A DNA stretch of 64,000 nucleotides, from NCBI GenBank assembly GCA_033065855.1, contig JAVXUO010002909.1:62001-126000 (forward strand). Reading direction: 5' to 3'. Below are positions 13,445 to 25,114 of this stretch, one piece after another; the first letter of the stretch is position 1; every line of letters starts with the position of its first letter. The stretch is from Escallonia rubra. Its lineage: Eukaryota > Streptophyta > Magnoliopsida > Escalloniales > Escalloniaceae. Both the position numbers and the translations under genes were made by a program. The notes beneath the pieces are model-generated. The model saw only the letters and a program-made list of their open reading frames with translations. It searched no databases and had not been told where the DNA came from.

Positions 13445-14010
13445 AGCGAAAATTTTCCACCATTGTCTCCGATGGCCCCAATTCTGCTTCATTTTCAGGA
13501 AAAACGAATGTTGCAACAGAAATTCTCGCTTTCCTATCATTAGTTACAGCCCTGTGCTCGATGCTTCTATACACCCCATTGCTCCAGGCCTGCAAAACAA
13601 AGGCATGTAGTAGTACCATCATCTCTTTCTGAAATTGACAGCATTATGTGGTGTAGTCTTACACGGAAATCATAAATGTATCTCCAAAACGTCGCCAATG
13701 TTCAGGACTAGAGCATCCGAAACTGGCTTCACGGGAACCCATCCTCCCCTGTGCTTGATCCAGAGGCCACTTATATCATTGTCTTGCAAGAGAAACGTTA
13801 CAGTACTGCTATCGGACCGAGAACCAGGTCAGGCCTCGTACACGTTTGGTTTCATAGTTCATTCGCATGGCCTGCTTCACCTCCACATGCGACTCTTTTA
13901 GCCTCGCTCTTTTCTTTCCCATCAACAATGATAGACTTGCAAAGATCTCCGACTATTCAATTAAGCCATTGTTCCAAATTAGGTGGTACGGACTTCAAAA
14001 ACATGTAGGC
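13267..14010 (-). pseudogene. 2-oxoglutarate/Fe(II)-dependent dioxygenase, 3' part, decayed
   Basis: On the minus strand the C-terminal half of a plant 2OG-Fe(II) oxygenase (SRG1/norcoclaurine synthase-like type) can be read in pieces: QAMRMNY near 13870, then TVTFLLQDNDISGL and GGWVPVKPVSDALVLNIGDV, then AWSNGVYRSIEHRAVTN and KARISVATFVFP, with the last metal-binding histidine in EHRAV and the R-x-S 2OG-binding motif as ARIS. The piece that should hold the HxD motif is missing or frameshifted near 13810-13860. The exon end after GDVLE reads GAG|ATACAT where a GT donor is expected. The acceptor before AWSNG (TTTTGCAG) is good. No N-terminal exons were found upstream. The gene is tail-to-tail with Pumilio. 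Confidence 0.8.
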
Positions 14011-15555
14011 GTGCATAATAACAACCAAACGAGTTCTGCAAAGGTAAATAGACATGAGTGAAATTGGAGGATGAAAGTGAAAACAGCATAAACAGAACAC
14101 AGAAATTGCCAGCAAATAGGCCCTAAAGTTTCCAAGGCTTAAATCTAGAGAGCAAGAACCAGTTTATTTCAACGTGGCGACCGGTTATGTGCCATATGTT
14201 GATCTTAGTGTTTGCCCATTGAACTCAAATTTACGAGGCTTGCAGCTTACAAAGTTGTCTACGCTAGCTAATGTACCCCTGCAAATGCACGGGATAGTAT
14301 GCAATTTGGTGTTATTGCAAACTATATGCTATAGCATAATGAAATACAATCTAAATGCAAAAAAAAAAAATAGCGCTAAAGTCTATGAATTCCTTGATAA
14401 GTTTAACGAACTGCTTAAAATAACAATAGCATTGACGATAGTTCCTTAAGAAACAAAGAAAATCATAGATTAAATGTGTTCTTTGTAGTTTTACGCTAAT
14501 TCAATTTTTTATCTGATTATTATTGAGATAATTCATGTTATGTAACGTAGTGTTACACAAACAAATTTGCATATCGGGAAATTTACCAACATTATGAGGG
14601 AATTGACATTGTATTCACTTAGGGTCACCTTTTGTTTAATCGACTTAAGTTCTCTTTAACGCAAATGTTAGGGCTAATTTCACATTTTTTGTTTAATATC
14701 TAATATTGCCAACATGATACATCTAGGGGTGACTATTTCAAGCATTTTCTTTTTGACTTTTTGGCCCACATTTGCTGCTAAAAGAATAGTGTAGTGACAA
14801 AAAGTCCAGCTTAGAAGTTCAAATTCAATGTATAATAGGTGGATTAGAAGTCTAAATTAATTGTAAATTAGAAGTGTATATTCAAGGTATACTACTTAAA
14901 GACATTAAGTCCAGATTTAAGGTAACTTTAGAGCTAACTATTCAATGATAAACTTGACCTTTATATAGTTATATTGATGATATTGATATTGATATTGATA
15001 TTGATATTGATTTATTGATTTGATTGTCTACATTGTGTCCCAAATGTAAATGGCTGGCATTTCTACGAAACTGGAGAGGCCTTGGGATCTAGCGTTCTGT
15101 CTTTCACGAAAACCCTCAGAGTTACTTCTCACCATTTCCTGGACACTAACCCTGCATCTTCCTGCTTACCTCGATCTTCAACCTCAGTGCCCATTTGTAT
15201 CCCAGAACTAATCTTTCTAGTTTTCACCAAATATTTTAATTCGAGAAGATCGCTTGCACAAACTTTTAATACCACTAATCCAGGAATCTGCGCCTTTCCC
15301 GTCTCTATAGATGCCCATTACAAATGATCGTCACTCCCTTTCTTGTTCGACTTGCCAAATTGATTTATGAAAATCTAGTTGATATTTTGTCTGAGCAACA
15401 TTCTAGTGGGTTTATCTCTGTGTTCGCTTCAGGCCAAGCAGAAAAGGTTCATATATCTGGAACGTCAGGACAAGGATTAAATGTTCCGGTGAAGGTATAC
15501 TTGAGAGAACTTTCTTGGTGAAGGATGCAACTCCTTTCAAATGGGGAGGGAGAGA

Positions 15556-15692
15556 GAGCGAGAGAGAGTTATGTAATTTCTTAGACAACCGCTAATGGCA
15601 GTTTGAAAAGGGAGGGAAATAAATGAGAGAGAGAGAGTTATGTAATTTCTTAGACAGCCGGTAATGACAGTTTGAAAAGGGAGGGAAATAAA
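15556..15692. repeat. Tandem duplication of about 67 bp with GA tracts
   Basis: Two units run GAGAGAGTTATGTAATTTC ... GACAGCCGGTAATGACAG ... GGGAGGGAAATAAATGA, starting near 15556 and 15623 and differing at a few bases. Confidence 0.75.
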
Positions 15693-15794
15693 TGATAGGA
15701 AAGCACCAAAAATAAATAAATGATAGGGACTATTATTTTGTTTTGAAAATTGTGTTGAAATCAAATGTTACATCTCCTGGTAGTTCAAGCCTTA

Positions 15795-15955
15795 TTTGCT
15801 GGATTCTCCAATCCTACTCACGCTCCCATCTTCAAACCTCGCACCCGCTCCACCCCAAAGCCCACTATAGCAGTGACGCTCCGGGTCAAGAACCTCGCAC
15901 CCGTTCCCGCTCCCCACCACGCTCGGCGGAATTAAGGTTCAACGAGACACAGGTT
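15795..15955. repeat. Dispersed repeat, copy 1 (second copy 18297-18457)
   Basis: A C-rich stretch with AACCTCGCACC, AGTGACGCT, AACCTCGCAC again and GGAATTAAGGTTCA recurs in the same order at 18297-18457 at moderate identity. No terminal repeats or coding potential were seen, so its class is unknown. Confidence 0.5.
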
Positions 15956-17494
15956 AATCTCAAGAAAAAAATAATTGATTGAGGAAATCAAAGAATGTCA
16001 AGATTAAACAAGAAAAAATACTAGTTGGTTTGACGTAATAATGCAAAAATTGGAGAACTACAGATGTTCATGACATTTAAATTTACTCCAGTTTTGTATG
16101 ATTACTACTAACCTTCGAATTTGGATGCAGAGCAAATGAGAACTTTAAGCTAAAGTAAGTAGGCCAATGAGTCACATTTCCTACCTCGAGATGCATGTTT
16201 CGGTTCCTCCCCACCCTCATTGCTGTAACTAAAAAAGAAAAGAAAACTAAGCTACTACGAGAAATGGAATGCTATCAGAAAAGACTTCAACTGATGTTAT
16301 CAGAAAAGATCATAATATCCACTTGTGTCATTGCTTTATAGCATAAGGTTCTCTTCTTGTGTCCAACATCTGCATCGCATAATAAACTTCGTAGTTATTT
16401 GCATGCTGGATAACATCAGCCGCGATCAGGGTCACCAATAATGAAAGCTTTAGTCCTGGGAGTTTTCACCAACTTGATAGCAACTCGACTAGTTATGCCC
16501 CTGCTGCGAAATAGATGCGAGCATAACAAAAAAGCTTTTCTGTACTTTATGGTGGGTGCAGTACAATGTTCCACAACTTGTTTGAGAGTTCCGTGACATG
16601 TTTAAGCGCGCTCAACATTGACGGAAGGGACCTAAGAATGTATCCACAAACAAACAGGATGGCAAATTTGAGCAGCATCAACGGAGCAAGAGAAAAAAAA
16701 TTGTGCCGAGCAAGAAGCAGTTGCCTGTCACCACCAGACGAGGAGTTGACCGTTGCATTACAAGCACTCGATATAGTAAAGAGGGAAAGTATGGATTGAT
16801 TAATTGAGGTTAAGCATCTTCATTAAATCACATTGCATATCGTGGAAGCAAATTTGCCCAATGATTGCCTGAAAGCGCTTTTACACCTCTTTGTTTTGTT
16901 GTAAACGACATTAGATATGCAAGGACCAGATGTAGCACAAGTGATGAATACATTGTCAAGTGTCCGACGCAAAGTCTCCATTGCTGCAATTTCTCCACAA
17001 AACTCGATCATGAAAGCTGCTGTCGTAACCGTCATTAAGTATTCAATCTCACCCACGAAATTAGATGATTCAGATTCTGCAACCGTCCCCCCAGCATGCG
17101 ATCTTTTCAGGAAAGGATGTTAGGAGTATAAAAGAAGTCTCTTGACGCCACTCCTACTTGTATTTCACCATCTTCATCGTCATTGACCTTTTCATCTTAT
17201 CAGCTCCTGGTTCTTCAGTTATTCTTCAAAGTCTACTTTTCCTCTTCTAAGTATCCAAAGTCTGCTTCTTCCTCTTGTGATTAATCAATCTCGGTTGTAC
17301 CAGAAGTTTATTCAACAAATTCCGTAGGTCTTAACACTCCAGATTTTCTTCATAGTCATACTGCCAAGGCACAGGAATGTCTATGAACACTTAAACTTAC
17401 CCTGCGGTATTTCAGGCTGGGTTCACAACTGAAGGATCTGGCTGCTGCAGATAAAGTGGGAGAATCACCACTGGTAGCCTTATCAGAGTCTCTA

Positions 17495-17672
17495 TGTCGT
17501 GAGTTTGGTGACCGGCTAAGGTTTTTCGGAGGCCACTTAGGCCTGGACTAGACAATGGGAGTAGCCCTCCTCTTCACTTTCCCCAACTGTCTCGCGTCCC
17601 ACGAGACTCGAACCAGTGACCTTGCACAGGAAAAGGAGAAGCTCTTACCACTGAGCTAGCACATTGGTCTCA
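17495..17672 (-). mobile_element. tRNA-derived SINE
   Basis: Read on the minus strand, the element starts near 17672 with an A-box-like TAGCTCAGTGGT (17648-17659) and continues to a B-box-like GGTTCGAGTCTC (17603-17614), spaced as in tRNA genes. The sequence after the B-box is not a tRNA 3' half and ends near 17495. This internal Pol III promoter plus unrelated tail is the hallmark of plant SINEs. The target duplication is not resolved. Confidence 0.72.
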
Positions 17673-19730
17673 TCTTCACCCAACGACAATGCAAGCTAAA
17701 GTGACAAAACCACATCGAGATATTTCCACAAGCTCACTCCTAAGTGCAGCCAATCCGTCCCAAAGTACTTGGCCGAGGAGGTCTAATACAACCACCGCAA
17801 TAACCATTAACTTTTAGTTTGAACCATGACAGAGTATAACTAATCTTAACAGTCTATAAAATTGGCCATATTTCATTACCAAAGCACCATTATTATGTAC
17901 GGTACGGACAAGTAAACCTTCGTAGTGGAAAACCTTACTTAATTCCCAACGTCAAAAACGGCAAGCCCTGTAGCTTCTCTGAGTTTACCGAGAGGGTTTG
18001 AGAAGAAAATTAACTTGGAGAATATAAGGTTCCTTATGAGATAGATTGATATTCCTGAATATATCTTTAAGCAAAAGAAGATGATCTATAATTTGCCCAG
18101 TGAAAACTACAAGTTTCAGATCATGAATGTAATCATCATCTTTCCCATTGCCTCATGGACAAACTCCTATTCTTCTGTATAACCCACATAGAGCTCTCAT
18201 GATCCACACTACTTCCAAGTTCATAAAAGGAGACATATGAAACACCCAAAGTAAGCATCAAGAGAACAAAAATTTTCAGTGTTTACACCTAAGTTGCTTC
18301 TCCAATTCTAGGGATGCTCCCGTTCTTGAACCTCGCACCAGTTCTCCTCCGGCTCCCAACCCAAACCTGCTACGTAAATTAAGTGACGCTTAGAACCTCG
18401 CACTCACTCCCACTCCTGCTCACGCTTCATGAAACTAATTAAGGTTCACCATTTTGTATAAGATTCAAACATGAAGCCAGAGATGAATTAGAAAGAAAAT
18501 CCTACACTGCCAAACAATTTGCATATTGAAGTACATTGCAATTCTGAACGCTTGTGTGGAGAGAAACCTCACCTCAACTCAAAAGCCTTGTTCCAACTTG
18601 GGCGGCACGTGCTATTCTATTCTAGATTTCTAGTATATCCTCTCTATGGCCTTCTTTCTTAGAAAGCACGAGCTATCGTATCTCTTTTCCGTCTTCCCCT
18701 TCCCTTGTGATAAGTTATGGCCATATCAGTATTCCTGACCAATGTACTTATAGCCTTCTGGTCCCCGAAGCTTCTGGCAGAATCAAGTGTTCAACAAATT
18801 TATACTCCCTTATGGCTCTAGCATTCCATATCAAGGAAGTAGCAGACATGTCATGACATGGGTTGGTTGTCGACTCAGAGCAGTGTTGATACAGATGGGT
18901 TCCTTAGTGCTCAAGAGAGAGCCTGGAACCGCATGCTCCACCAACTCCATTGGCTCATCCAAGAAACTGAAAAGATGACACATGCTTAGTTAGATTCTCA
19001 AAAACTGCTCCTGATCTCAAATTCGTCCAATTCCCTTGAGGTTATTGTTGAATGCGTTGGCAAAAGCTTGGCGCAACCAGCAAATTGCGGTTTGGACCAA
19101 AAGAAGGCAAACTTACGTGTATGATATCTGAAGATTATTCCTGTAACCAGCCTACCCTTCCTATCTCCTCCGACTAACAGGAACAAATTGGGTCAAGACC
19201 TCCTTTAGCCAAGACTCTCTACTTGGCGCGAATAATTGCTAAAACTTCAAATTTTAGTTCACCCCCCAAGTCCCTCACTTGAGTGACCAAACTGCGTTTC
19301 TTCATGTAGTTGGCATACCTTCATTGATCTGGAGCACTGATACTTCAATGGAGTCTGTTTTCTACCATACAATTCGGTCTCAAGTTATGGAGGTAATTTC
19401 TTGTTCTTTTGACCCCTTTTTGAATCTTTACCTCTTATCTTGAGACCATATATGCTGATACTCGAGAATTTTGATAAACAACATTAATCATGCAAAAGTA
19501 AAATTCATATGGTGAGATACAGGACTCTCCAAATCAAAAAGGTCAAGGGTAATCAAATTGCAACAAATAGAGTCAAAAGCTACATAGAAGAATCAAGCTC
19601 AGCCCCAAACTGATCAGATTAAGATTTCATAAAACTGACCCAATTCAGAGATCACATGTAGAAATTGAGCTATACCTGAAATCACCAAAATTTGCTCCAT
19701 TTCTCAATAGAAACGGAACCATACTCCTGT
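17673..19730. other. Intergenic region without a recognised gene
   Basis: Frames of about 60 codons near 18787-18978 (+) and 18998-19186 (-) resemble no known family. The only structure seen is the second copy of a dispersed C-rich repeat at 18297-18457. Confidence 0.5.
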
Positions 19731-19734
19731 ATCG

Positions 19735-20284
19735 CCGGTTCAACCCACCCATACACCGGTCAGTAAAGGATCGCCGGTTCAAAAAAATAAAGCCAAAGGC
19801 TCACCGGCTTGGTTTGCTTGCCCTGCCTCTGTGAGCAACCGAAACTCCCGGTTCTCCTCTACCCAAAACCGGCCCACTTCAAAATGAACCGCTTGAAGAC
19901 CGGACCCTCGGGTAAAACCGAACTAATAACACCAACTCACAACCCATCTAACCGGTGCCCTAACCGGTTCATCCGGTTAACCATCCGATTCCTCACCCTT
20001 CTATATAACCACCCCACAGCCCCCCTAACTCGGCCCTCCGTCCTTCCCTCCACAAAAAGGAAAAAAAAAAAAAAAACGCTCTTTTCTCCAAACCCAAGTA
20101 AGTTTTCTTCTCTTCTTCTATGTCTCTTACGTTCCCTTTGAATTTGATTAGTAATTGGAAAAAAGATAATCTTGAAATTTCTTGAAAAGAAGTTCATAAA
20201 ATTTACTCGAAATTGTTTCTTGTTTAGTACTAATTGGTTGTGGGATTTCTTAATATATGTAAAAAGAAGCAATTTTGCACATAG
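19735..20284 (+). promoter_or_regulatory. Promoter, leader and leader intron of the BED/hAT-type gene
   Basis: A cluster of about ten CCGG-centred words (GCCGGTTC, ACCGGT, AACCGG, CCGGTTAA and similar) fills 19735-19985, followed by a TATA box (CTATATAA, 20001-20008) and a pyrimidine-rich leader. A leader intron is likely from the donor CAA|GTAAGT at 20098 to the acceptor CACATAG ending at 20284, 21 nt before the ATG. Confidence 0.6.
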
Positions 20285-20305
20285 GACTTCTTAAGATAGG
20301 CAAAA

Positions 20306-23300
20306 ATGGCATCTGGGTTGGAACCTGTAGAGGTGACATCCCAAAAACATGATCCAGCATGGAAGCATTGCCAAATGTACAAGAATGGTGATAGGGTACA
20401 GCTCAAGTGTAACTACTGTGGGAAAATCTTTAAAGGTGGTGGGATACATAGGATTAAGGAACACCTGGCTGGCCAAAAGGGCAATGCATCAACTTGTTTA
20501 AGGGTTCAGCCTGACGTTCGCCTTCAAATGCTGGAGAGCTTGAATGGGGCTGTGGCGAAAAAGAGGAAGAAACAAAAGCTGACTGATGAGATTGTCATAT
20601 ATAATGGTTCTGTTAGCGAGATAGACACTTTTGCCAATCAGTGTGGGTTGAACACTGAAGTGGAATTGCTTCCTGTTCCCGATACACTTGAGTCAAATTT
20701 ATTAATGAATCAAGAAGAGGGAATGAGCAAGAGAAGTAGGAAGAAGAAAGGGAGAGTAAGAAAAGCGTCCGCTTCAGCAATTGCTAACCCTAATGTTATG
20801 AGTAATGGTACTGTGGTAGGTTCGAAAAGGGCAATCAATCAAGTTCAGTTGGCAGTAGGGCGGTTTTTGTACGATGTTGGGGTGCCTTTAGATGGGGTTA
20901 ATTCGGTTTATTTCCAACCAATGGTCGATGCAATTGCATCCCAAGGCTCGGGAGTTGTTGGTCCGGCCTATCATGATCTCAGGAGCGGGATTTTGAAGAA
21001 TTCTGTCCAGGAAGTGAGGAATGATATCGATCAATGCATGGGGACTTGGGGCAGGAGCGGCTGTTCTGTTTTGGTTGACGAATACATTTCAGAGAAAGGG
21101 AAAACGTCGATAAACTTTTTGGTTTATTGTCCAGAGGGAACAATGTTCTTGAGGTCTGTGGATATAACTGACATTGTGGATTCCACTGATGCTCTATATG
21201 AGTTGCTAAAGGAGGTTTTGGAGGAGGTTGGAGTGAGAAATGTGTTGCAAGTTGTTACTAATTGCGAAGAGCGATATGTTGTCGCAGGGAAAAGGCTGGC
21301 TGATACTTTCTCTACTGTGTTTTGGACTCCTTGTGCGGCTTGTTGCATTGATTTCATGTTAGGGGATTTCAAGAAACTTGAGTGGATAAATACAATCCTA
21401 GAACAAGCTAAATCCATATCAAGATTTATCTACAATCACAGCACTGTTTTGAACATGATGAGAAGGTATACTCTTGGAGTGGATTTAGTTGAGCCAGGAG
21501 TTACTCGCCCCGTGACTGATTTCACAACACTGAAACGAATGGTAAACATCAAACACAATTTGCAGTCCATGGTTACTTCAGAGGAGTGGATGGAGTGCCC
21601 CTATTCAAAGAAACAAGAGGGATACACAATGTTAGATTATATCAGTAACCAGTCGTTCTGGTCTACGTGCATATTAATAACCCGCCTAGTTGATCCTCTC
21701 TTGCGGCTTTTGAGAATAGTTGGTAGTGAGAAGAGGCCTGCAATGGGATATGTTTATGCGGGAATATATCGAGCAAAAGAAACAATCAAGAAAGAATTTG
21801 TTAATAGGAAGGATTATATGGTTTATTGGAATATTATAGATCACAGGTGGGAACAACTTCAGCGTCATCCTCTTCATGTTGCAGGCTTCTACCTCAATCC
21901 CAAGTTTTTCTACAGTACTGAAGGAGACATACATCTTCACCGGTCCTTGGTGTATGATTGTGTAGAGAAATTGGTTCCTGATCCGAAAATCCAAGATAAA
22001 ATTGTGAAAGAGACGACATCATACCACAACGCTGTTGGAGATTTTGGGCGGAAGATGGCAGCAAGAGCTAGGGATACTTTACTTCCTGGTGAGGTTCTCT
22101 GCATCAAGTGAAAGCTATCTGATTTTAGTGAGTGACCCCTGTTTGTTTTCTTTACTAGTTATTGAGCATTATAACTTTGAAACATATGCTAGCGTCTTTC
22201 CAATAAAGGCTTAAGTAAAAGCACGCCGCCAATTGTTTCAGTTCCACTATTTTTTATTAGTTACTGGTAGCCTTTTTTTACTACTACGTGGCTTGTTTAG
22301 AGACATTTAGCCAAAGGTCGTCCCTAGTCTGTACCGACATGAAGTTCTTTCAGAAGCTCATTAAATGCTGGAGATTCTTTCATCAGGGCAAGAGCCTGAG
22401 ACGAGGATCCCGTGCTTTGTCTATGCATTATGGCAGACATGCTTGCGGTTAGATAAATTGTTCGTGCTTGGCTTTGTAGTGGCTCAATGTAGGAAATGTA
22501 GGCTGACGCGCACATAACCGGTTATTGCCAAATGGTCTATACCAGTGCATTTTTTTGGCACGTTGATTATGGCCTGCTTTATGTTTCTCGTTTACACTGT
22601 TTAGTGTTCCACATACTAGGAGGGAGTACCAGTGAATCATATTGCGAGGTCTCAATCAGCTGATTCTATTGGATTGTATTAGGTGAATGGTGGTCAACAT
22701 ATGGAGGGGGATGCCCAAATTTGGCTCGTTTGGCTATCCGCGTTCTCAGTCAGACTTGTAGTCTGATTCTTCCTAAACCAAGACATATTCACTTGGAACA
22801 AATGCACGAAAGGAAGAACTGCTTAGAGCATCAGAGATTATGTGACCTTGTCTTCATTCAGTACAACATGTGGCTGAGACAATTGTATGTAAAAACATTT
22901 GAACCATCTTTTAGATACTGGTAAATTCATGACGGGGGGAAATCTAAAGAATCTCTCTCTTTCGACTGACTTTTCAGGGTTCAGAAGAATGAAGAACAGG
23001 ATGCATTGGATCCTCTAGCGTACGACAACATTAATATTGTTGAGGACTGGGTCGCAGAGAAGGAGTTATGCTCAGAGGACATCGGAAGCTCAGACTGGAC
23101 GACAATTGAGCCGCCTTATGGCAACACAATGCTTTTACTACCGTCAATGGATGAATTTGAAGCCTTAGGTGCAGGTATCCACATTGCCTTGCTCTTCAAA
23201 AGCTTACTGAAGAAACTTTTTTTTACGAGCTTTATTAACTGCTACACACTTCTCTTGCAGGGTTTGATGATTTTGAAATTTTTGAGGGAGTAAAAGATAG

Positions 23301-23340
23301 TGAAGATGAAACTGGAGAAGAAAATTTAGTGAGCCAATAG
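20306..23340 (+). CDS. BED-type zinc finger / DUF659 / hAT-dimerisation protein (domesticated-transposase type)
   Basis: Four coding exons (20306-22088, 22683-22884, 22978-23174, 23261-23340) join in frame to 2262 nt, 753 aa. A BED finger lies at residues 18-58 (C35, C38, H48, H53 in the order Cx2C...Hx4H), followed by a basic KKRKKQK stretch that may be a nuclear signal. A DUF659-like core spans roughly residues 185-335, and a short hAT C-terminal dimerisation motif, EWWSTYGGGCPNLARLAIR, is encoded from exon 2. The C-terminal end is acidic. Plants carry a family of such single-copy-like genes derived from hAT transposases; most members are uncharacterised, and they are expected to be nuclear DNA-binding proteins, not active transposases. 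The frame is unbroken, there are no terminal inverted repeats, and a spliced leader precedes it, all fitting a host gene. Its last three exons are the source of the duplicated fragment in U2 (40177-42919). Confidence 0.9.
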
Positions 23341-25000
23341 AATGTAGCTAAGAGATGTCTTTTAGAAGAAAATGATTTGGAGGGTCAACTTAGGAGCAAG
23401 TGATAGTTGTTGTTCTATAATTACGCAGAAGGAAACAGTGTACTCAGTTGTAAAATGTTTTTCTGTGTCGGTGTGCTAATGTGAAGGCTCGATGTTTTTG
23501 TCGTTTCTCGCCCTTTCTCAGCGACCAGCTGGGTCATTGTCTCATTCTGACCCAGATAATTATACGATAATGAAATGTAGGCCGCTAGGAAGTCGAAAGG
23601 TACATTTTCACTTGGACAAAATTCTAGAATACATGTATACATTTTGCAAACAGTCTTTTCATGATGATCTAATCAGTTTTTGTGTGGTATGATGTCTCCT
23701 TTTCCCTCATTTCTCCCTCTCTCTTTTGGGTGCAACTCAGATCAGCAGATACAGAATGGTAACTTCTTTACTTCATGTATCCCCCTCGACTTGTCTAATG
23801 ATCCCTTACCAAAACTATCATCCTCGACTTGTCTAAAGGTCCCTGCAGTGGAGTTTGCGAGCACGGAAGCTGATGATGGCAACATGTTTATTGACGAAAC
23901 TTGTTGACTGAGAGTAGAACTTGTCTGCTAAGAGTTGCTAAACATATTTTGGTTTCTACTATAAGTGCTTCTGTTATATGGATTTGCCTCTTTCTCAGAA
24001 GTGTGCAAAGGAAGTTGTGAACGGCAGCCTTTGTAAATTTTGTTGGTTAGGCCTTTCTGGTTTCTTATTAACTTAGGAATCTTGTACTATTAACTCAGTA
24101 TAGCTTACTTGCGGTTAACTAAATAACTCTAACCCCGAGTCCTCCAAGATATTGATGGTAAATGGTTGCCCTTTGTTTTACAAAACACACATGTTTAGAA
24201 GAGAAACATGAACCCTCTTCGTACAAAAATCAACTATATAGACGTTACGAACCCTCTATAACTAAGCGTAAAATAGAAATTATGTGGCTGCTTTTAAGAA
24301 CCTAGCAACATAAGAAGTGAAGCGACGAAAGGATTAGCAATCAAATTTCTACTTAACCAGTAGTCATGGCTTTCCGAATCGTGTTTGGTCATCCAACGCT
24401 GCCAGCTTCGGATGGCGATAATGGGGCACTTCAATTTAGAAAACAAAGAAAAGAGAAGTGTTTGCTTTGGAGATGTCAATTCCAAATGAAATCTGTTTGT
24501 CGCGCTGAAAGTGGGTATACCTACTGAAAAGGCTAAACTCAAATGATGAGATACAAAACTGAGAGTTTCTTTGTTGATGCTAAGAGTGAAGCACTGGGAA
24601 AGGCTAATCCGGTGGCTGTGGATTTGGTAATTGTAGTGTTCATTGGTGGTTCACTATAATTCAGGTACCTTTGGTGCTCATTGATGCTCGCTCATAATAA
24701 ATCTACACCTGCTGCAGTCCTGCCTACCCTCCCTTTTTCCGAGTCACTAACTCATTGATGTCAATATCATATGTGGTACACAAGTAGAACTCTATCATAC
24801 ACGTTTCTGCAAGATGCTGATATCCAACCTCTAAATTCTCATTTGAGACAATTACTGAAAGGCTAGACCAGAAACAACAAAGTCAAATCAGTCCTAATAA
24901 TAACCATGGAAAAAGATGATCAGATTACTTTACATGTATCATCAATGGAGAAAAGCAAACCAACTTACAACAGCTGAAAGAGATAACAGTCTAAAACTAT
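23341..25000. other. Downstream flank of the BED/hAT-type gene
   Basis: No confident gene. It holds the 3' UTR of the BED-type gene and a block at 24328-24942 that is conserved in U2 and U3. In U2 and U3 that block contains an 80-codon open frame; here the same frame is closed. Confidence 0.55.
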
Positions 25001-25114
25001 ATTGGAGCTGGTCCTATATCCATGTTTGTTGCTAAAATTGTTTTGTAAAAAAGCACAGCACCTTTAGCAACATGAACTCTGAAGGTGGAGTCACTCTAGA
25101 TTAACCAAAAATGG

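Larger units (their letters stand above)
14011..17494. other. Intergenic region without a recognised gene
   Basis: Open frames of 60-90 codons occur (for example near 15082-15520 and 16823-17123) but match no family I know and show no convincing splice structure. The region holds a (TTGATA)n microsatellite near 14975-15015, a 67-bp tandem repeat and one copy of a dispersed repeat. Confidence 0.5.

Noticed and set aside
13252-14061. Plus-strand frames of 70-126 codons downstream of Pumilio
   Set aside because: They are the reverse of a recognisable dioxygenase on the minus strand.
16823-17123. Possible exon (open on both strands)
   Set aside because: No family resemblance, no convincing splice partners, and the length is compatible with chance.
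17495-17672. A functional tRNA gene on the minus strand
   Set aside because: A-box and B-box are present, but the sequence after the B-box does not form an acceptor stem and continues into an unrelated SINE body.
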